DNA of 64,000 nucleotides from Rostratula benghalensis (GCA_013399305.1 VXAI01000021.1:5460031-5524030); one strand, 5' to 3'; counted from the first letter of the stretch, positions 26,201 to 40,331 are shown. The notes: generated by a model not told the origin, from the letters alone. Numbers and translations: made by a program.

Positions 26201-28370
26201 TGGTTGCATTTCTTTTTCTTCCCTGCCCCCTCCCCGGCTGATAGTGTTTGTTCATCAGCCATTAGATGGTGGGTGTTCCCAGTAGCTACAGCAGCAGGAG
26301 TTCTACGCACATGAAAGGTTCTAAAGACTAGTGAGTGTGCAGAGCAATATTTTCTTTCCCTCTTTAGTGAGCCTGAGGAGTCCTCAAAACAGAAGAAGGA
26401 CAGCGTGCCTCTACCAGAGACTGGTAACATTGCTACACTGGGTAACCTGTATAAAGCTTTTCAGCAACACAGGAAAGCTGAAGAGAAACTGGAAAACCTC
26501 ACTCTCAGCATCAGGTTTAGATGCAGTGCACTGAGAATCAGCAACATCAACACCCTCAATGGTGAAGATTAGAAGGAACATTCAGTAACCACCCATAGTT
26601 GAGCTCCCCTGGCCGGCAAGGCACTGAGCACTTAGCAGATGCCAGGATCACAGGCCAAGGCAGAGATAAAGCTGCCCAGGTAAGTGCAGGCAATTCCAGG
26701 GTTGCAGCCTCAGATCCTGCTACACTCAAGTCCCTCTTCTGGGCTTTTCCTCTCCCCTGCCCACAGCTGTACTTGGCCCTGCAGGCTGAACCCAAGCAAG
26801 GAGAAAGCCAGAGGATGATGACTTGGCTCCTCCAAGGAGGATGGGAGCCCATTATCACTTCTTTCTGAGCTGGACAAGGAGCCCAGGACAACTAGGACAG
26901 CTGCCAGCACCCACACCCACTAATAGGGTGTGATGAAAACACATGATGTGGCTCCTGTACTCAGGTGTACTCACTCCTTAGCATTTTTCAGTGCTACACT
27001 ACCTGACGTGAAGATGGGGTAATGCATTTTCCTCTAAATACTTTGAATTAGCATAAAAGACAAAACTTGTGATTTAATGTAGCTTCTCTAAAGACCAAGT
27101 GAAAAGGCAAAAAAAATCATTAATATAATGCAAGTTTATAGTCCTTATTGGTTTTGTTCAATGTAATCAAATCCAATTTACCTATTACACACAGATGTAT
27201 TAAATAACTCATTTGCTCATAAGAAGAACACATGGTCTTTATTTAACAGCCCTTGAGGTCTTCTTTAAATTTTGTGTTTCTCATTCAAATTCCACTAAAA
27301 GAGAAACAAATATATATAACAGTCTACATTTTCTACTCATTAATTATTTTGTTTCTTTGATGTAAATTACCTTTTAAAAGTTTGACTTTCAGGCAATGCT
27401 GAGCCTGAAAACCTAGCTTTTCAAACCAAAACCTGAAGATTCTACCTTTGAAAATATAGGTTATGTGTCAGTACTTCATTTTTATCTTCATTTTGCAGAA
27501 ACAAATTTATTCTTAGTGTGGCTGAACATTGTGCTTTCTTTTTTCATTCCCTATTCGGCTCAGCAGCATTGTTGATTGTTTCATCAGGAGTGGTCACAAC
27601 TCAGGAGAAGAGAGTTTAAGCAAGTCAATTAACATTGCTGTAGAGCAGAGCCCGGGAGAGGAATGGACATATGGCATGTGATGATGTGCAATTTGCTATT
27701 TTTTAATTTCTCAGTAAATAGAGTGAGCTAGAGGACATTCTTGGTCACATTAAGATGAAAGACCAACTATAGAGCTTTACTAATGTGGCCTCACTTAAAA
27801 TTCATAGACGTTTCACATGTCAAGTAACCTAACCTCTTGAAAATATACAGGAATGAGATTTAAAAAACAGGATTCTTTTGCTATACCAAATATTTGCTTT
27901 CATTATACATTCATTAGACTGGCAGAATTGCTGGAGGGCAGAATTTTGGCTGTTTAATGTTTATTAAAAAAAAAAAAATCCTTTGTTAGACACAAAAATG
28001 TCCTAATAGGTCATCAAATTCATATCATTGCGCCACTACAGCCTGACCCATGTTTATTTCCTCGTATGCATCTAATCAATTTTTATAGCTGCTATAGAGT
28101 AGTCAACTAAGAGTTCTATTAATAGTCATGAATCCAGAGCTCCAGCAGGCAGGAAATTCTTGCCAGGATTTCCTTGTTGATTTTTTTTTTTTTTCTCCTT
28201 ACTGTGAAAAAGAGAAGTGCATTTGAAGAGAAGTGCACACAAACATGGGCTTAATGGGGCACAGGCAGAGATCAGCATCCCAGCGTCCAAACCATGGCGC
28301 TGCCATTCTGGCCATTCATGGCCATAATTTACAGGTCTCCCATGACTCCATATTGGCCATGAGGAGACAA
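23201..28370. other. Intergenic, no gene seen
   Basis: About 5.2 kb. The 26,580 to 26,930 part is noticeably less AT-rich, with overlapping ORFs on both strands but no recognisable product. The 25,400 to 25,750 and 27,560 to 27,760 parts look complex and could include regulatory DNA; nothing proves it. Poly(A) runs at 25,540 and 27,965, poly(T) at 28,180. Confidence 0.45.
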
Positions 28371-28547
28371 AGCATTGGAACAGGCTGCTTAGAGAGACTG
28401 TGGAGTCTCCTTCTCTGGAGGTACTCAAAACCCACCTGGATGCATTCTTGTCCAGCTTGTTCTAGGTGAACCTGCTTTGGCGGGGAATTGGACTAGATGA
28501 TCTCCAAAAGGTCCCTTCCAAACCCCAAAGTTTGGTGGTTTTGTGAT
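28371..28547 (+). mobile_element. CR1 LINE 3' end
   Basis: The text runs agcattggaacaggctgctt, ggaggtactcaaaacccacc, ggacgtg-type spacer, attggactagatgatctcca and aaggtcccttccaaacccca, then ends ttttgtgat. This is the end of ORF2 plus the CR1 3' UTR tail. It is 5'-truncated to about 175 bp. Confidence 0.88.
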
Positions 28548-31500
28548 AAGGAGCCAAAACAAAGCCCCCACACACTGACCAGTTCCCCCTAAGTTCTGGG
28601 TAGAGAAAACAGGATTAACTACAGGAGCAGTCAACCCTCATTTGACACCTTTTTGTTTTTCACTAACAAACACAGAATTCAGAGAGTGAGACCGGACAAA
28701 CACACACAGACTCAGCTCAGAGCAGTCTGAGAACTTTCCACCTTTTGACAAGTCACAGTAAAAAGGTTTCCACAGCTTCCTTAGTAGGGACACCCACTGA
28801 ATGAAGTACAGCAAAGAGCAAGCAGAGCCTATACACTGTAGATGTACTGCAAGTACTGGTAGCTATAAAACAGTGCCATTGACAGTATGGTATATTTCTT
28901 TTCCATTTTTTCATTGATGTAAACTCCCCTGACATTAATTTAATTAATTCCACACAGTGCCTTTTAAAATTCAAATAGGCACTATTGCACTTTTTCTTCC
29001 AGGAAAGCTTTTTTAACCGACCAACAAATCTCACTTTTTACATATGCACTATCTTTCTCACAATTCCAGCAAAGACAGAAAAGAAAAAAAGAAAGACTTT
29101 GACCTTTTTGGCTTTCTTACACTCCCTTTCTCCTTATGAAATTCCCCCCTCTCAGGAGTAAGTAAGGAAAGCCACACATTGATCAACAAGTCACAACAGA
29201 AACAGCAAGATAGTATGTGATGGTGGTTCTGGCAGCTGGAATGAAAAATGAATCTGTCTGTCTCTAGCTGGCCAATTCAAAACCAGCTTAACAGTACCTG
29301 AAATTCATCACTATCTAATGTCTTTGTGAGATGAGACTGATGTCAGTTTAATTTAATAGGCCAGGCTGAAAAATGCAACAGTTCAATAATTGATTCATGA
29401 GTGGATTAGACATCACTGCCTCAGGGGTGGTAACATCCACCAAAGGGTGGGGATGATGGCTGTAGGGCAGTAATAGCATTAGCTGTCTCATTTTAGCCCA
29501 GCCTTCAAGTCTGCTGAACAACCCAGCCTGTGCCCACACCACTGCAGAAGGGGGCAGACAGGCCAGTGACTGAACATCCTGTGGAAATAGAAGAATACTC
29601 TACACTACCCATTAGGAGAGCAAACAGAAAACCAGTGCTGTAGATGTCTCTACTGTATGCTCTGCTGGGAATAAACCAAGGACTACAAAGTACAGAGCTG
29701 TCAACCAGGTGCTTTCTGCAAGTACTGAAATTCACTGAATAAATAAAGGGAGAAAAGGGAGATGAGGGATTTTTTATCTCTTTCAGAGATGTTCTTGCTG
29801 ACTTTTCTCATACCAGATAGGTGCAGTCTTCTTTCCTTATCAGATACGTGTAACAGCAGTCATCCTTGTGCTGTTTTCTCTTCTTCTCTTTCACCCCACA
29901 GTCTCCTTTTTTTCTGATAGTATGTAAGTGATGCACCATCTTTTCCATAATGCACTCTTCACCAGACAGTCACACGTAGATTATGACTGCCTATCCTTGT
30001 ATCTTTATAGATAATATGCAAACCACTTACTTATGGGAAAGGAGTAATTGTGGTTTTAATCATCGCCTTTTATTTGCAGAATCTGAATTGGGATATAGTA
30101 ATGTTTGCACAATACTTTTCTAGTTTTCGTACAAATTATAGGTATGACAAGCTATGCTGCACTTCACAGTATCAGCATAAAAGATAAATTCACTTTTAGC
30201 ACATATTCTAATTAAACTTCAATTCTACATTTAATTCAAATTTTGCCAGAAAATAGTAGCTTGCATATAAGCACTGTATCGTTTATAGTGGTCCTTGATA
30301 TGGTTTAATTGGGGCAGAAAAGCAAAGTAACTCCAACAGCTAAAACTCCTCACTGGATTTAGGAGAGTAGCCCAGGCTGAGTGTTGTAGAGGTCTTAGCA
30401 ATCTAGGAGTTACCACAACAAACTTCCACCTTTGGAAAGCAGGTATTTTAGAAGGAAAAGCTGCAGAGGCTTCAGGAATCTTAGAGTGCTAGCAGTTTTT
30501 AAAAAGGCCCTTTCAAGGCCTCAATTAAGCCAAATAAGGGGAAAAACCTAGGAAGAAGATCCTACCTTGAACTCACTTCCACCAAAGCCATCCTCTCATG
30601 CAAACTCCAGTCCTTCTTCCAAGAAAATTCTTTCCACTACAATGATTATTCCAGCCATACTTACCAAACAGGAACTGCTAGCACAGGTTTGGTCATGAGC
30701 AGCTGCCTTGTCCAGAGCACCTCCAATGTCAAAGATCTCACCTTAACCTATCATCACTATTGCCATCAAAAGAAGTAAAATGGCATTTATTTTTTTGTAA
30801 TTTTCAAAGGACAAACGTTTTTACACTATAAATATGAACGTAATATAAGTGGGTGAGAGACAGCAGAAGCAGAAGAAATTATTGAGCATATTCAGCTTTT
30901 TAAGTGATCAACTCGGACACTCCTGAAGCATAAGGTCCAATGTATTCCAGATAACATAAGTACAGAAATGATCCATAACCATTATAAAAAACCCCTAATG
31001 GCTAGGCATTATCTCAGTTGCTTTCTCCCTGGAAAAAAAAGCTGGGGTTAGACTCAAATATGAATTAAGCTTTAATATCCAGACAACATATAAACAACAG
31101 CAATTCATTAAGCCCTCTGACTGTAATGAACCAGTGTACCGCATATGGATTAATAAACAGAAGCTTCTGAATATACAAACCCAGAATCAGCGCTGGAAAC
31201 AGCACAGAAACCACACAATATGTGTAGCTGTAAAAAAATAACCAGGTTGCTTCACAAAGCAGGAGTTACACAGCATTGCCCTTTTAATTCCTATTATACT
31301 ATGTATTACAGACAATTAGTACATACCTGCATGCCCATGAATGACAAGCTGCTATATGTAGAATTGGATTTACTGCCATAACTGAGACATAGCATTTTAA
31401 AGCCACTGCTGGCCAACAAAATTGTTACTATGATTTTACTGACCTCAGTGCTTATTAGGCTCAAGCCAGCTCAGGTGGCTCTCAGCTCTGCAAACCCTTA

Positions 31501-33329
31501 GAAAATGATGACCATTCCTGCTCCCAGAGCTCACAATGTTAAAGTTAGCTAGGAGCTAGGCAACACCATGAGGTCATGTGGCTTTTAGGCTCCGGTGATC
31601 TACTGCTCCCTTTATATTTGTTGGCCATTGCCTTGATCCCTCCTAGCTTTGGTGTTTTGGTTTTTTTTCCCTTAAAGCACCTTTGGAGCCCTTTTTTCCA
31701 GGAATATCTTAAGTCTCCTTGATGATACAAACAACGGACTGTCAGGTAACACCCTCTCTTTAAACTGCAAGGGACATATCCTCACCCCATCTAAACTGGA
31801 GCCCTTGGTGTAAACTGTCAGAGCATCAAAGTCAGGATTTGCCTCGAGTCATGTTGACTCTCAGGTTAAAAAATAGATTGAACATAGATCAGGTAAAGCC
31901 ATTTTTATACCTCTAATGGTAAATAAAAATAATCATGCTTCAAAATACTCTGTCAAGAGCAGCAAGAGATTATTATGCCTTCTTACATAGCGACCACTGC
32001 TTATTATTTAGCAAAGTAATGATCCAGCAATTGTATGTGGTTAAAGAAGAACTCCAGTTTGAATAGTGCCAGGTAGAAAGTGCAGATTAAGAGATTTTCA
32101 GAGTTCTCTCCCTCCTTCAGGAGTACACATATGCCACTCAGCACTGCTCAGGACTAAAAAAAAATCAAACACTCATAGGAATTTTGAATTTCAATTTAAC
32201 TGTGAGGCCCATTCTTTCCTTTAACTACTGAGTACTTTATTTGTTCTAGTACACGCCCAGAGATGTACACAGGTAACAAGGGCCATTTTTTAATGCATCT
32301 GATGTCATGCATCTCCACTTTCTCTCATATGAATTTATACACTAAAATTATGATTTTAGTGAAATCTAATGATACTTCTGCTGACAACGACAATACAGGA
32401 AATATACTTCAGACAAGAAGAGAGCTGAAAAGGAAATCCAAATGAAAAACACTGCAGAAAAGTTAAACAATTTAGAATTGTTTTACAAAGCCAAAGGAAT
32501 AAAATATGGTCACTATAATCACACAGCCATTCTGTAAATGAAATATTTCCTGGTGTCTTGGCCCCACATCAAGGGCCCCAGCTTGTGTCCCAGTTATTTT
32601 TAAAACAGGCTTTATATAGTAAATAAAGATGGAGGTGGGGAAGAGAAGGGAGAAAAAAACCCCACCAGTCTCCTCTTAGGAAAATAAGAGTTAATTAAAA
32701 AGTCTGGCATTGCTCTGCACTTAATTAGGGCTAACACAGCTGTTAATAAGTTTCTGATTGATAGTAAACCTGATGTCTGCACAGAAAACTACTTACTTGG
32801 TTCAAAGATGCTGATACTTTCATACGGAAAAAAGATTCTGTTTTGTAATTGTGCATAATGTTAATATTTGAAACATCCTTAAGGGTGATTGTACCTATTA
32901 AAATTTCATATGTGAAATGAGAAATAAATGAATTGGTGTTGCATTTTTAAAGGATCAGATTACTGTTGATTAAAGCTTTGTCTACATTTGAAATTTCCCA
33001 GTAGAACAGCTCTACTGGTGGTTATAATAATAGGAGGACAAGCAGAGATAGACTGCCAGCAACCGCTATTTAAATTACAATGTCATACAGACCTGATCCG
33101 TAATGGGTTATACAAGACTGTGGTTATAATGTGGCTGTAACTGTTAATACTGCCAACCCAGCTACTGTTACTGAGTGTGTAATGGAAAAAAATGCAACAA
33201 CAACAACAACAAAAAAAGATGCAATCAGAAATTTAGTGCTTGTCAGTAAAACTGAGATACAGATTGGAGTATTTATCCACGACATGGTAATCTGAATGCT
33301 ATCATGAATTTTCACCCTAACTGGGTAGT
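28548..33329. other. Intergenic, no gene seen
   Basis: About 4.8 kb of AT-rich sequence without recognised repeats. A (CAA)n microsatellite starts at 33,195. The 32,560 to 33,080 part contains several TTAATTA-type sites. Confidence 0.5.
33195..33217 (+). repeat. (CAA)n microsatellite
   Basis: Five CAA units followed by an A run. Confidence 0.9.
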
Positions 33330-33790
33330 TAAATATCAAGCAACAGTAAGTGAAGGGGAAGATGAAGGACAGAGGAAGAGAGGGAAAGATGAGTGATTTG
33401 GAAGTAGAGGAAGGAAACATTTGAGGATGGTAAACTTCATAGAAATAGGAGGGAAGAGAAATGGGCCTCTAGAGGAAAAGGAGAAATAAGAAATTCCCAT
33501 GCAATCTACTTTTAATTTTTCAATAGCACTCCTCCACGTAGCAAATACAGTGAAGAGACTAAAGTAAGCTCTGAGGGTTGAAAGGGAAACACGGAGAAAA
33601 GCCGCATCAAAAGGAGAAACAAGAAAGAGATTTGAGGAAGAAGAAAAGAAATCTTTTGACAAATGAAAAAAGTCAACAGAGAAAATGTAGGTATTGAAAA
33701 GGAGTGAAAAAAGGCATAAAGTAAAAAAAAAAAAAAAAAGGATAGGGAAGAAAAAGGAAAAATGCATGAAATGCATGGAGCTTATTGTAA
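33330..33790 (+). repeat. Polypurine-biased block
   Basis: Over about 450 bp the plus strand is dominated by G and A (gaaggggaagatgaagg, gaggaagagagggaaag, an 18-A run at about 33,722). It leaves a 169-codon Phe/Ser/Leu-rich reading frame on the reverse strand. That frame is a consequence of the composition and not a gene. Confidence 0.75.
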
Positions 33791-36307
33791 GAGCTCTGTT
33801 TTGTTTAACAAGAGGTTTAATGTCGGGAGACAGTGACATAATCAAAGTTTCTTCTCCAACCTTTGAGATGATGTTCTACTCTTCTGCAGCTCCAACACAA
33901 GCTCAACCACTTGGCACATCCCAATTGCACCTGTCCACAAACAGTCTGGCAACATCACCAGCCTGTGTCCTAATTCCTCATCCCCTTCTTTCCCTGACAG
34001 GACTCCAAAACTCAGCCTTGGGCAGGAAGCACGTTACAAGCCGTGGATCTGACAGGCTGCTGCCCTCTTCCGTTCAGCCCCACAGCCCTCCACTGCACAC
34101 CAGCAAAATGCACTGATGTGTCAGGACAACAGAGGACATGCGTTGAGACTCACGTAGACCAACACAGGGCATACACCTGTGTTGTGGTCTGTGGCAAAAG
34201 GCATGAGGAGCTGTGGAAACAGAAATATACCTAAGCAAAACAAAAATAAATCCAGGAGTGTAGAGGAAAGGAAAATGAAATCAGAACATGAGATCAAAGT
34301 CAAATGTGTTGAGGACCCAGCCACAAAAGGTGTGCTTTAACTAAAATACCTTAAGATTGACAGTGCTGGAGAATGATTTAATACCTCAGAAAAGAAGAAT
34401 GCACTCACAACAAGTAAATAGCTCACTTTCTAGAGGTAAATTGTACTTACTGTGTTCTGCTAGTGCTGTAAAAATGACATAACCCTTTGATGTGAAGTAT
34501 TGCATTTTCAAGATTCTTTGGTTCAAAAGAGCAGGGCTGGTAGAAGATGTCAGCATGTCAGCTGGGCTTCTGAAAATTTTATCTGTGTTACAAAAAACTG
34601 CTTCTGATAACAGAATACCATCACCCTCAACACTGTGCCCCGTCAGGAAAAGAAGTTTACCGCTATGCAACTACAGTGATGAGGTAGGACTGCCCTGAGG
34701 GTGGCTAATGATGCAGCCACTGTTTTAATAGTGAGTCCAGACATGCCCTTCAGCTGACTGTCTCACTAAATGAAAAGAATGAGCAGTGTCAGTTAATAGT
34801 CAAGGAGATAGTTATTCAGGCCGCAATCTGACCTAACATTTTGGTGTCATGAGAACCAGAAAGCAGTCTGGACTTTGTAAAAGATTTGAACACATCAAAC
34901 AGAAACAGTGTGACTATTAGAGCTCAATATGTGGAGGAGACTTCGCTGCTGTGTGAGCGCACAACAAAAAGAGAAAGAAAGGACAACTTCCTGTTTAAAG
35001 TTAAATTCTTACTGAATTCTGTCAGAAAAGTATAGAAATCTGTGACTTTCTTACACTCACTGCATTTTGTAGAACACACCTTCTGTGCCCAGCCCCTCAA
35101 CAGACTTGACTTTGATCTCTTCTGAAAAATGGAAATGAGAAGATTAATTCTCCCAAAAAGGTGCCTGATTGTATGGACAGCTACATACTTCACTGAGAAT
35201 GAGTGAAATATTACTCTGTTAATAATACATGATGTAAAAAAGCTCTGAGTTTACTGTAAATAAGATCCTCTTTCCAAGTTTTCACATATGTACAGAGAAA
35301 GATTTTGGCCCCGTAATAGAAATACCTCACACCTAAATAAAACCAAGGCTGTAAGGACTGTAAAATGAATTTCAAGATCTCTGTGGAGATCAGAAGATAG
35401 TTAAATCGGTGGTATCTCCTCAGACTGATACTCTCAGCAGAATTGCTTGAATAAACCATAACACCAAATGTACATACATATAAGGAAATGTTTTCAACCA
35501 ACAAGGATTGTGTATATTTTTCTTTCCAGTACCTCAATGCCAGTTTACCGGTAAGGCCTGTCCTTAGACAATGGCTTTGTCTTTGGAACAGTAAATCACA
35601 TTGCAATTTACCCATATATATACAATAAACTTAGCTTAATGGTAGCTCATCCTTTTGAAAATGAAGATTAATTAACTTCTAGAGGCTGTTATTCTAACAC
35701 CTGTTTTATGTAAAGAATTTAATCAACACACCAGAAATACAGTAGCGAGAACCACAGCAATTCCATTGTACTTAAAAATACATTTCCTATTCGTCAGGCT
35801 TAAAATAAGTCCTGCTTAAAAATAAGCAATTGACAGCAACCTAAAATAGCAGTAACAAATTCCATAGACTGAAGCACTTGTGCTATAATGCCTCAAGCAA
35901 ATTTATAAGCAATTTCCTAGAATATTCTCAGAGTGTAAAGCCTGCAGTTATTAGGAATTCCTATTACAGATTCTGACCCCATTTTTTCCCCCTAAATGTT
36001 TGTGACAAAAGTAAAGAAAGTAAATGCAAGTAAAACACTGCAAAATGGATTTGTGAAAGCAAACTGCCTACCTGGCATGGTGCCTATTAGTATAGAACAA
36101 ATAAATTACATACATTTTTAGACAATTCTATAATCTGTACTCTGACAACACTACTACCAGTGGATGTCTTCTTACAGGTTAGGAGTTCACACTGCTGTTA
36201 GATTTTCTTCAGTGCTAAAGGAACGCTAAAGCTTTCTGAATAAAGGATTCAGGAGACCAAAGAGACAAACACTTCAGGATATAGTTGTCCATCTTTATAT
36301 AGTCTGC
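33791..36307. other. 3' flank of STK33, no gene seen
   Basis: About 2.5 kb. The part next to 36,308 would be the STK33 3' untranslated region if it was once transcribed. A 134-codon reverse ORF at 35,211 to 35,615 matches nothing I know and is probably chance. Confidence 0.45.
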
Positions 36308-36520
36308 TCATTTTGGTACAAGTAATAGTTGTTTACTCTTAAGATGTTCAGAGCTGATGACTCCCCTATGATTTCTTTTTGGTTCTGTGACAGCAGACTT
36401 CGATAGGCTTTTATTTCCAGGTTTCTCAGTGGAAGGTACCAAGGATTTGTCCAATTCTCCCTTCTTTTCTCGGCAATCCAGATTCTTACTTTGAATTTCA
36501 TACTGGAGATACTGACCTAA
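36308..36520 (-). pseudogene. STK33: STK33 last coding exon, open to its stop
   Basis: An acceptor gtaattctctgcag is followed by 70 codons and a TGA (36,310 to 36,308) in phase 0: LGQYLQYEIQSKNLDCREKK at the start, VPSTEKPGNKSLSKSAVTEP in the middle and KQLLLVPK at the end. The Lys/Ser/Thr-rich composition and the SKSAVTEPKR stretch correspond to the basic, disordered STK33 C-terminus (AKSGALSRTKKK in human). It is 213 nt with no break. Two CpG pairs survive in it. A longer-looking ORF in another frame (36,295 to 36,501) is a shadow. No convincing polyadenylation signal (TTTATT on this strand display) was seen just downstream. Confidence 0.72.
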
Positions 36521-39500
36521 CTGCAGAGAATTACAATTAAAAAAAAAAAATAATAAAGATTACAACTTTATAAACACTTTTCAAAAGGTGGGAAGAACAC
36601 AGAACAGAAAATTTTAATCTCTACATTAGTATGCAGACACAAGCTCCTTACCTTTAAATTTTAAATCCAATTTCTCTTTATTTTAATCTTCACTAACTAA
36701 CCTCCCAAATCAAAATCAAAGGCATTAATTCATCACAATATTAAAACATTATTTTAAATGGTATCATCATCTTATAAAAATGAGAAAAAAGTATTTTGTC
36801 TTAATTTCTCATAAAAATTACGCGCTTTGGTCTCTCTTTCTCTGGCCTGTTTCATGGATAAAATTCAGCCAAGATAGGATCAATGGTCTTCACTGGATGA
36901 ACTCTAACTTTTACTACAAGATTTGTCTCTTCAGAAAACATGACAAAGTTAGCAAATGGTACAGATCTTTAATTGATAAGAACCAGTGATTTTATCATAA
37001 TCATGACATATACCTGTTGAAAAGCTATGCCTTTTGCTTCAATACAGTGACAACAAATTCTTAGCTTTCAGAAATGTCATTCTCTAAATGCTCCTGCTAA
37101 CCCAAATAATATTCAGTACTAGCAGATGAAGTAGCCCAATATTTTTAAAGTTTTTAAAGTTTAAAATCACATTCCTAAATATACAGGTAGAATCTCAAAA
37201 GTCTAAACCCTGGTCACCTCAGAGGGAAATGCTGGTTCCTCTGCATTGTGTTTCCTACCTGAATGCAAAATAGTATTTTACCAGGGAAATATGAAACCGT
37301 CAGTCTTAAATTACACATTACTTTATCTCTTAATTTAATCAAACCTTCAATAAAATGTTAGCAAGGGTACTTGATAAGGAACTCACAACACTGTAAGTCT
37401 TGAGGGTTGTATTCTTGTTTCCAAGTCTTGCATTTGGTAAAACAAGCATGCTACCAATCCATGAAACAAGAATGAAGGGGCTCAAGCAAACAGCTGATAC
37501 ACTTTGGAGGCTTAAAAAGCCCCTAGAGAACTAACGTCAATGAATCAATTCTGAACATGGCTCTGTTTGGGGAAATAGAGCAGTACAGATAAGTGACAAC
37601 ATCTGTATGTTTGTCATCAGTAAAATTTTTACATAGCTAAGCTCCTGGAAATGTTATATGCGCAGTTTTACCCTTGGGCAAAGCCATATTTCTTTTCCCT
37701 TGCAGAACACAGAAAAAGAGACTTTATAAAGGAAGAAAAAAACATGAGAAGAGGAAAAAATATGTGGGTGGGGGAAGTAAAATGATAGACTTAGTTTCCC
37801 TAAGTTCCCTAATAATGTGATAGATTCCCTATTCCCTAATAATGCAAAGCAGGTTTACATGATGCTCAACTCAAACTGGCAGTTACCATCACAATTCAGG
37901 AAAGCAATCCTGTAGCCACCACTGGGGACTGTCTGGTGTCAGTGGCTGGACAAGCAGTGGTATCCAAATACATTTGACATTAATGAGATTGTATTGAGAT
38001 GACAACATTACATACTGTTTTCCTAATACATAAAAACCATGGTGCCTCTGCATCTTTAGCACTATACACAGTTCTGGTCACTACATCTTAAGAAGGACAT
38101 AGTGGAGTTAGAAAAGGTACAGAGAATGGCAATTAAAATATTCAAGCATCCATGTATGAGAAGAGATTAAAAAGTCTAGGAAGAGATTAAAAAGTCTTGG
38201 TGACAAGGTGACTGAGGAGGGATATGACTGAGATTTTATTTAGTAATGAATGCGAGCTGTTCACATCCTGTATTTAGAAATAAGAGCCATATGATGAGTA
38301 CAGTGGGAGACCAGTTTAAAACGGGAAAAAAAATATANATTTACTTAGCAAATAGTGGATTTCTCAATCTTGTAGCCATGGGCAGCTGCAGAGGTAGATG
38401 GCATCAGCATATTCAAAAATGAATCAGACATATTCATTGACAACGGCTTCATAATGAATACTAAAAGGATTAGGTTGAGGACAATTCTGGATGCCAAGGT
38501 ACTGCATGGGAGGAAATAGCCAAGCTTGTACATTCTTCCTAAATAGCATTTCCTGTTGTCACTGTCAGGGAGAGTAGTGATCTAGATAATCTCTCCCAGT
38601 AAGTAATTTCTTACATTCTGGAGTTTTGTCTATTTTGCTATGACATCCTATTTAGTTGATTTTGAAGGACATATGTCCTTGGAGAGGCATCCTATGTAAG
38701 TCTGTTAGGCATGGTGATCAACTGCCAACTTAGTAGCAGAAGCAATCATCTCCATATAGCAGCGCTGCACTTTGGGTATGGAAAGGTTGGGTTGTTTGTT
38801 TTCCCCCTATCACCATTTAAAGTATTTGTGCCAAGTCCCGTCTCTTATCTTGTGTGCAAAAGAAAGAACACGAGAAGGGAAATAAGCAAATTCCAACACA
38901 GACATTGTTGCAAGTAATTTGTGCATACATGGTCCATGCAGTGGAATCCAAAACACAACAGTTACCCTCTATCTGTGGAAGGAGCACTAGGTTTCCTTGA
39001 GTGGTAGAGATTAATGATGTGGAAGGAGATATGAAATTCTAAGAATAAAAGAAAAGTCCTTGCTAAGAAAGGAATTGCTTGCAGGCAGCATGCTCAGAAA
39101 GAAGAGGAAACTGAAGTCTCCAGCAGCTCATAACCCATGCTAAGGCTATCATGAAAAAGAGAAGTAGCACTAGCATCAACATGTCCAGCCCTCAGGTTTC
39201 ATTTCTGAGAAAGAGTAGTCTTCAATGTTTTTTATCCTATCCTATTAAATTCTGGGAACAGTCCCTGACCTAGCTCTTCAAAAGAGTCTAGGCTGAAGAC
39301 CAAGACCAAACATTTCTGGGCATGCTCAGCAGGCAAAGCCTTCTGTGCCCATGAAGCCTGTAAATAAAGATGGCAGTTTCTGTATCTCTGGTTAGGATGG
39401 CATGAAGCAGAATTTCTGAAAGTTTGATTTTGGCATATAAAGTGTATTTAAATCCTTTCTTGCCCATAGACCCCTCACTTTTAATTCACAGAAGAATGTT

Positions 39501-40331
39501 CAGCTGTAATAAATACGCATTATTGCTCCATAGCAAGAGCTCATTCTTTGCTAAGTAGCCTCTTAGAAAGCAGAAACCATCCAATGTAACAACACTGCTT
39601 TCAGACTGCAGCACAGCCAGCTGCCTTGCGACTGATAAATCTGAGAGCCTTAGAGGTCAAAGCTAATGCAGAATCCTTAGTACTTGCATTATGGTTTTCC
39701 CCTTGCTTCAGCCAAGCATTGAGAGAGGAACTATGAAAGAAAATTCAGTATCTTGGGCAATCATCTGAAAAAATCAAATTACTATCCTCACTGTTAAACT
39801 TTAGACTTTGAGTATTAATTGGAAGCTTATACATTTGCTCTTTATGAACAATTTTTTCCCTTGTCTTTTCCTTTTGTTCCCCACACTCTGGAGATAGTAC
39901 CACAAGTTGGCTTCTTACATTACTTAGAGAGTATACGTACAAAAACTTGTCTGTCTTAAGAAGATCCCTCTTTAATATCCCCAAATATTGCTATCCTAAG
40001 TTTCCACATTATTTCTGCCATAGTCCTCCTCCCACCCCATATATACACATGTCCCCTACTCCTGAAGAGAATTAACAGGAGATATTACATGTTAGGGACT
40101 TAATATCTAAGTCAAAATAATTTCTCACAGCACACAGTACTTACATGTCAAGTGTGTCCTGGAGAGTTCACCTTATTCCTAGTAATTATTTCTATTCTTA
40201 CACTACATTCAAACGTTTCAACAAACATCAGCAATTTTTTTCTGCACTAGGTCACATTCAACATTTCCTAATTCACTCTCAATTCTACTTACCATTTACT
40301 CTGTTGTATGTTACAACAAGGTAAACCTTAC
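36521..40331 (-). other. STK33 intron between the two last coding exons
   Basis: This 3.8 kb AT-rich stretch holds an old CR1/L3 relic (38,050 to 38,600), a tandem TTTTTAAAG run at about 37,142, and short duplicated pieces around 37,795 to 37,845 (ttccctaataatg twice). One ambiguous base sits at 38,338. I see no further exon. Confidence 0.6.
38050..38600 (+). mobile_element. Old CR1/L3-type LINE relic (ORF2 3' end)
   Basis: The text runs acagttctggtcactacatc, then aaggtacagagaatggcaat, gaggagggatatgactgaga and gactagt-like remnants of the L3/CR1 ORF2 C-terminus, through to tgtcagggagagtagtgatc near the usual 3' end. Divergence and indels are heavy. It includes a 20-bp tandem duplication at 38,160 to 38,199. 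It is inserted in the antisense direction relative to STK33. No coding capacity. Confidence 0.65.

Noticed and set aside
33336..33845. Reverse-strand ORF of 169 codons
   Set aside because: Phe/Ser/Leu-rich low complexity caused by the polypurine block on the other strand; no domain or splice context.
35211..35615. Reverse ORF of 134 codons downstream of STK33
   Set aside because: Out of phase with the STK33 tail and without similarity to any protein I know; the STK33 stop lies about 700 bp upstream.
36295..36501. Reverse ORF KFKVRIWIAEKRRENWTNPW
   Set aside because: Shadow frame of the STK33 last exon; the neighbouring frame starts in phase 0 at a good acceptor and matches the STK33 tail.
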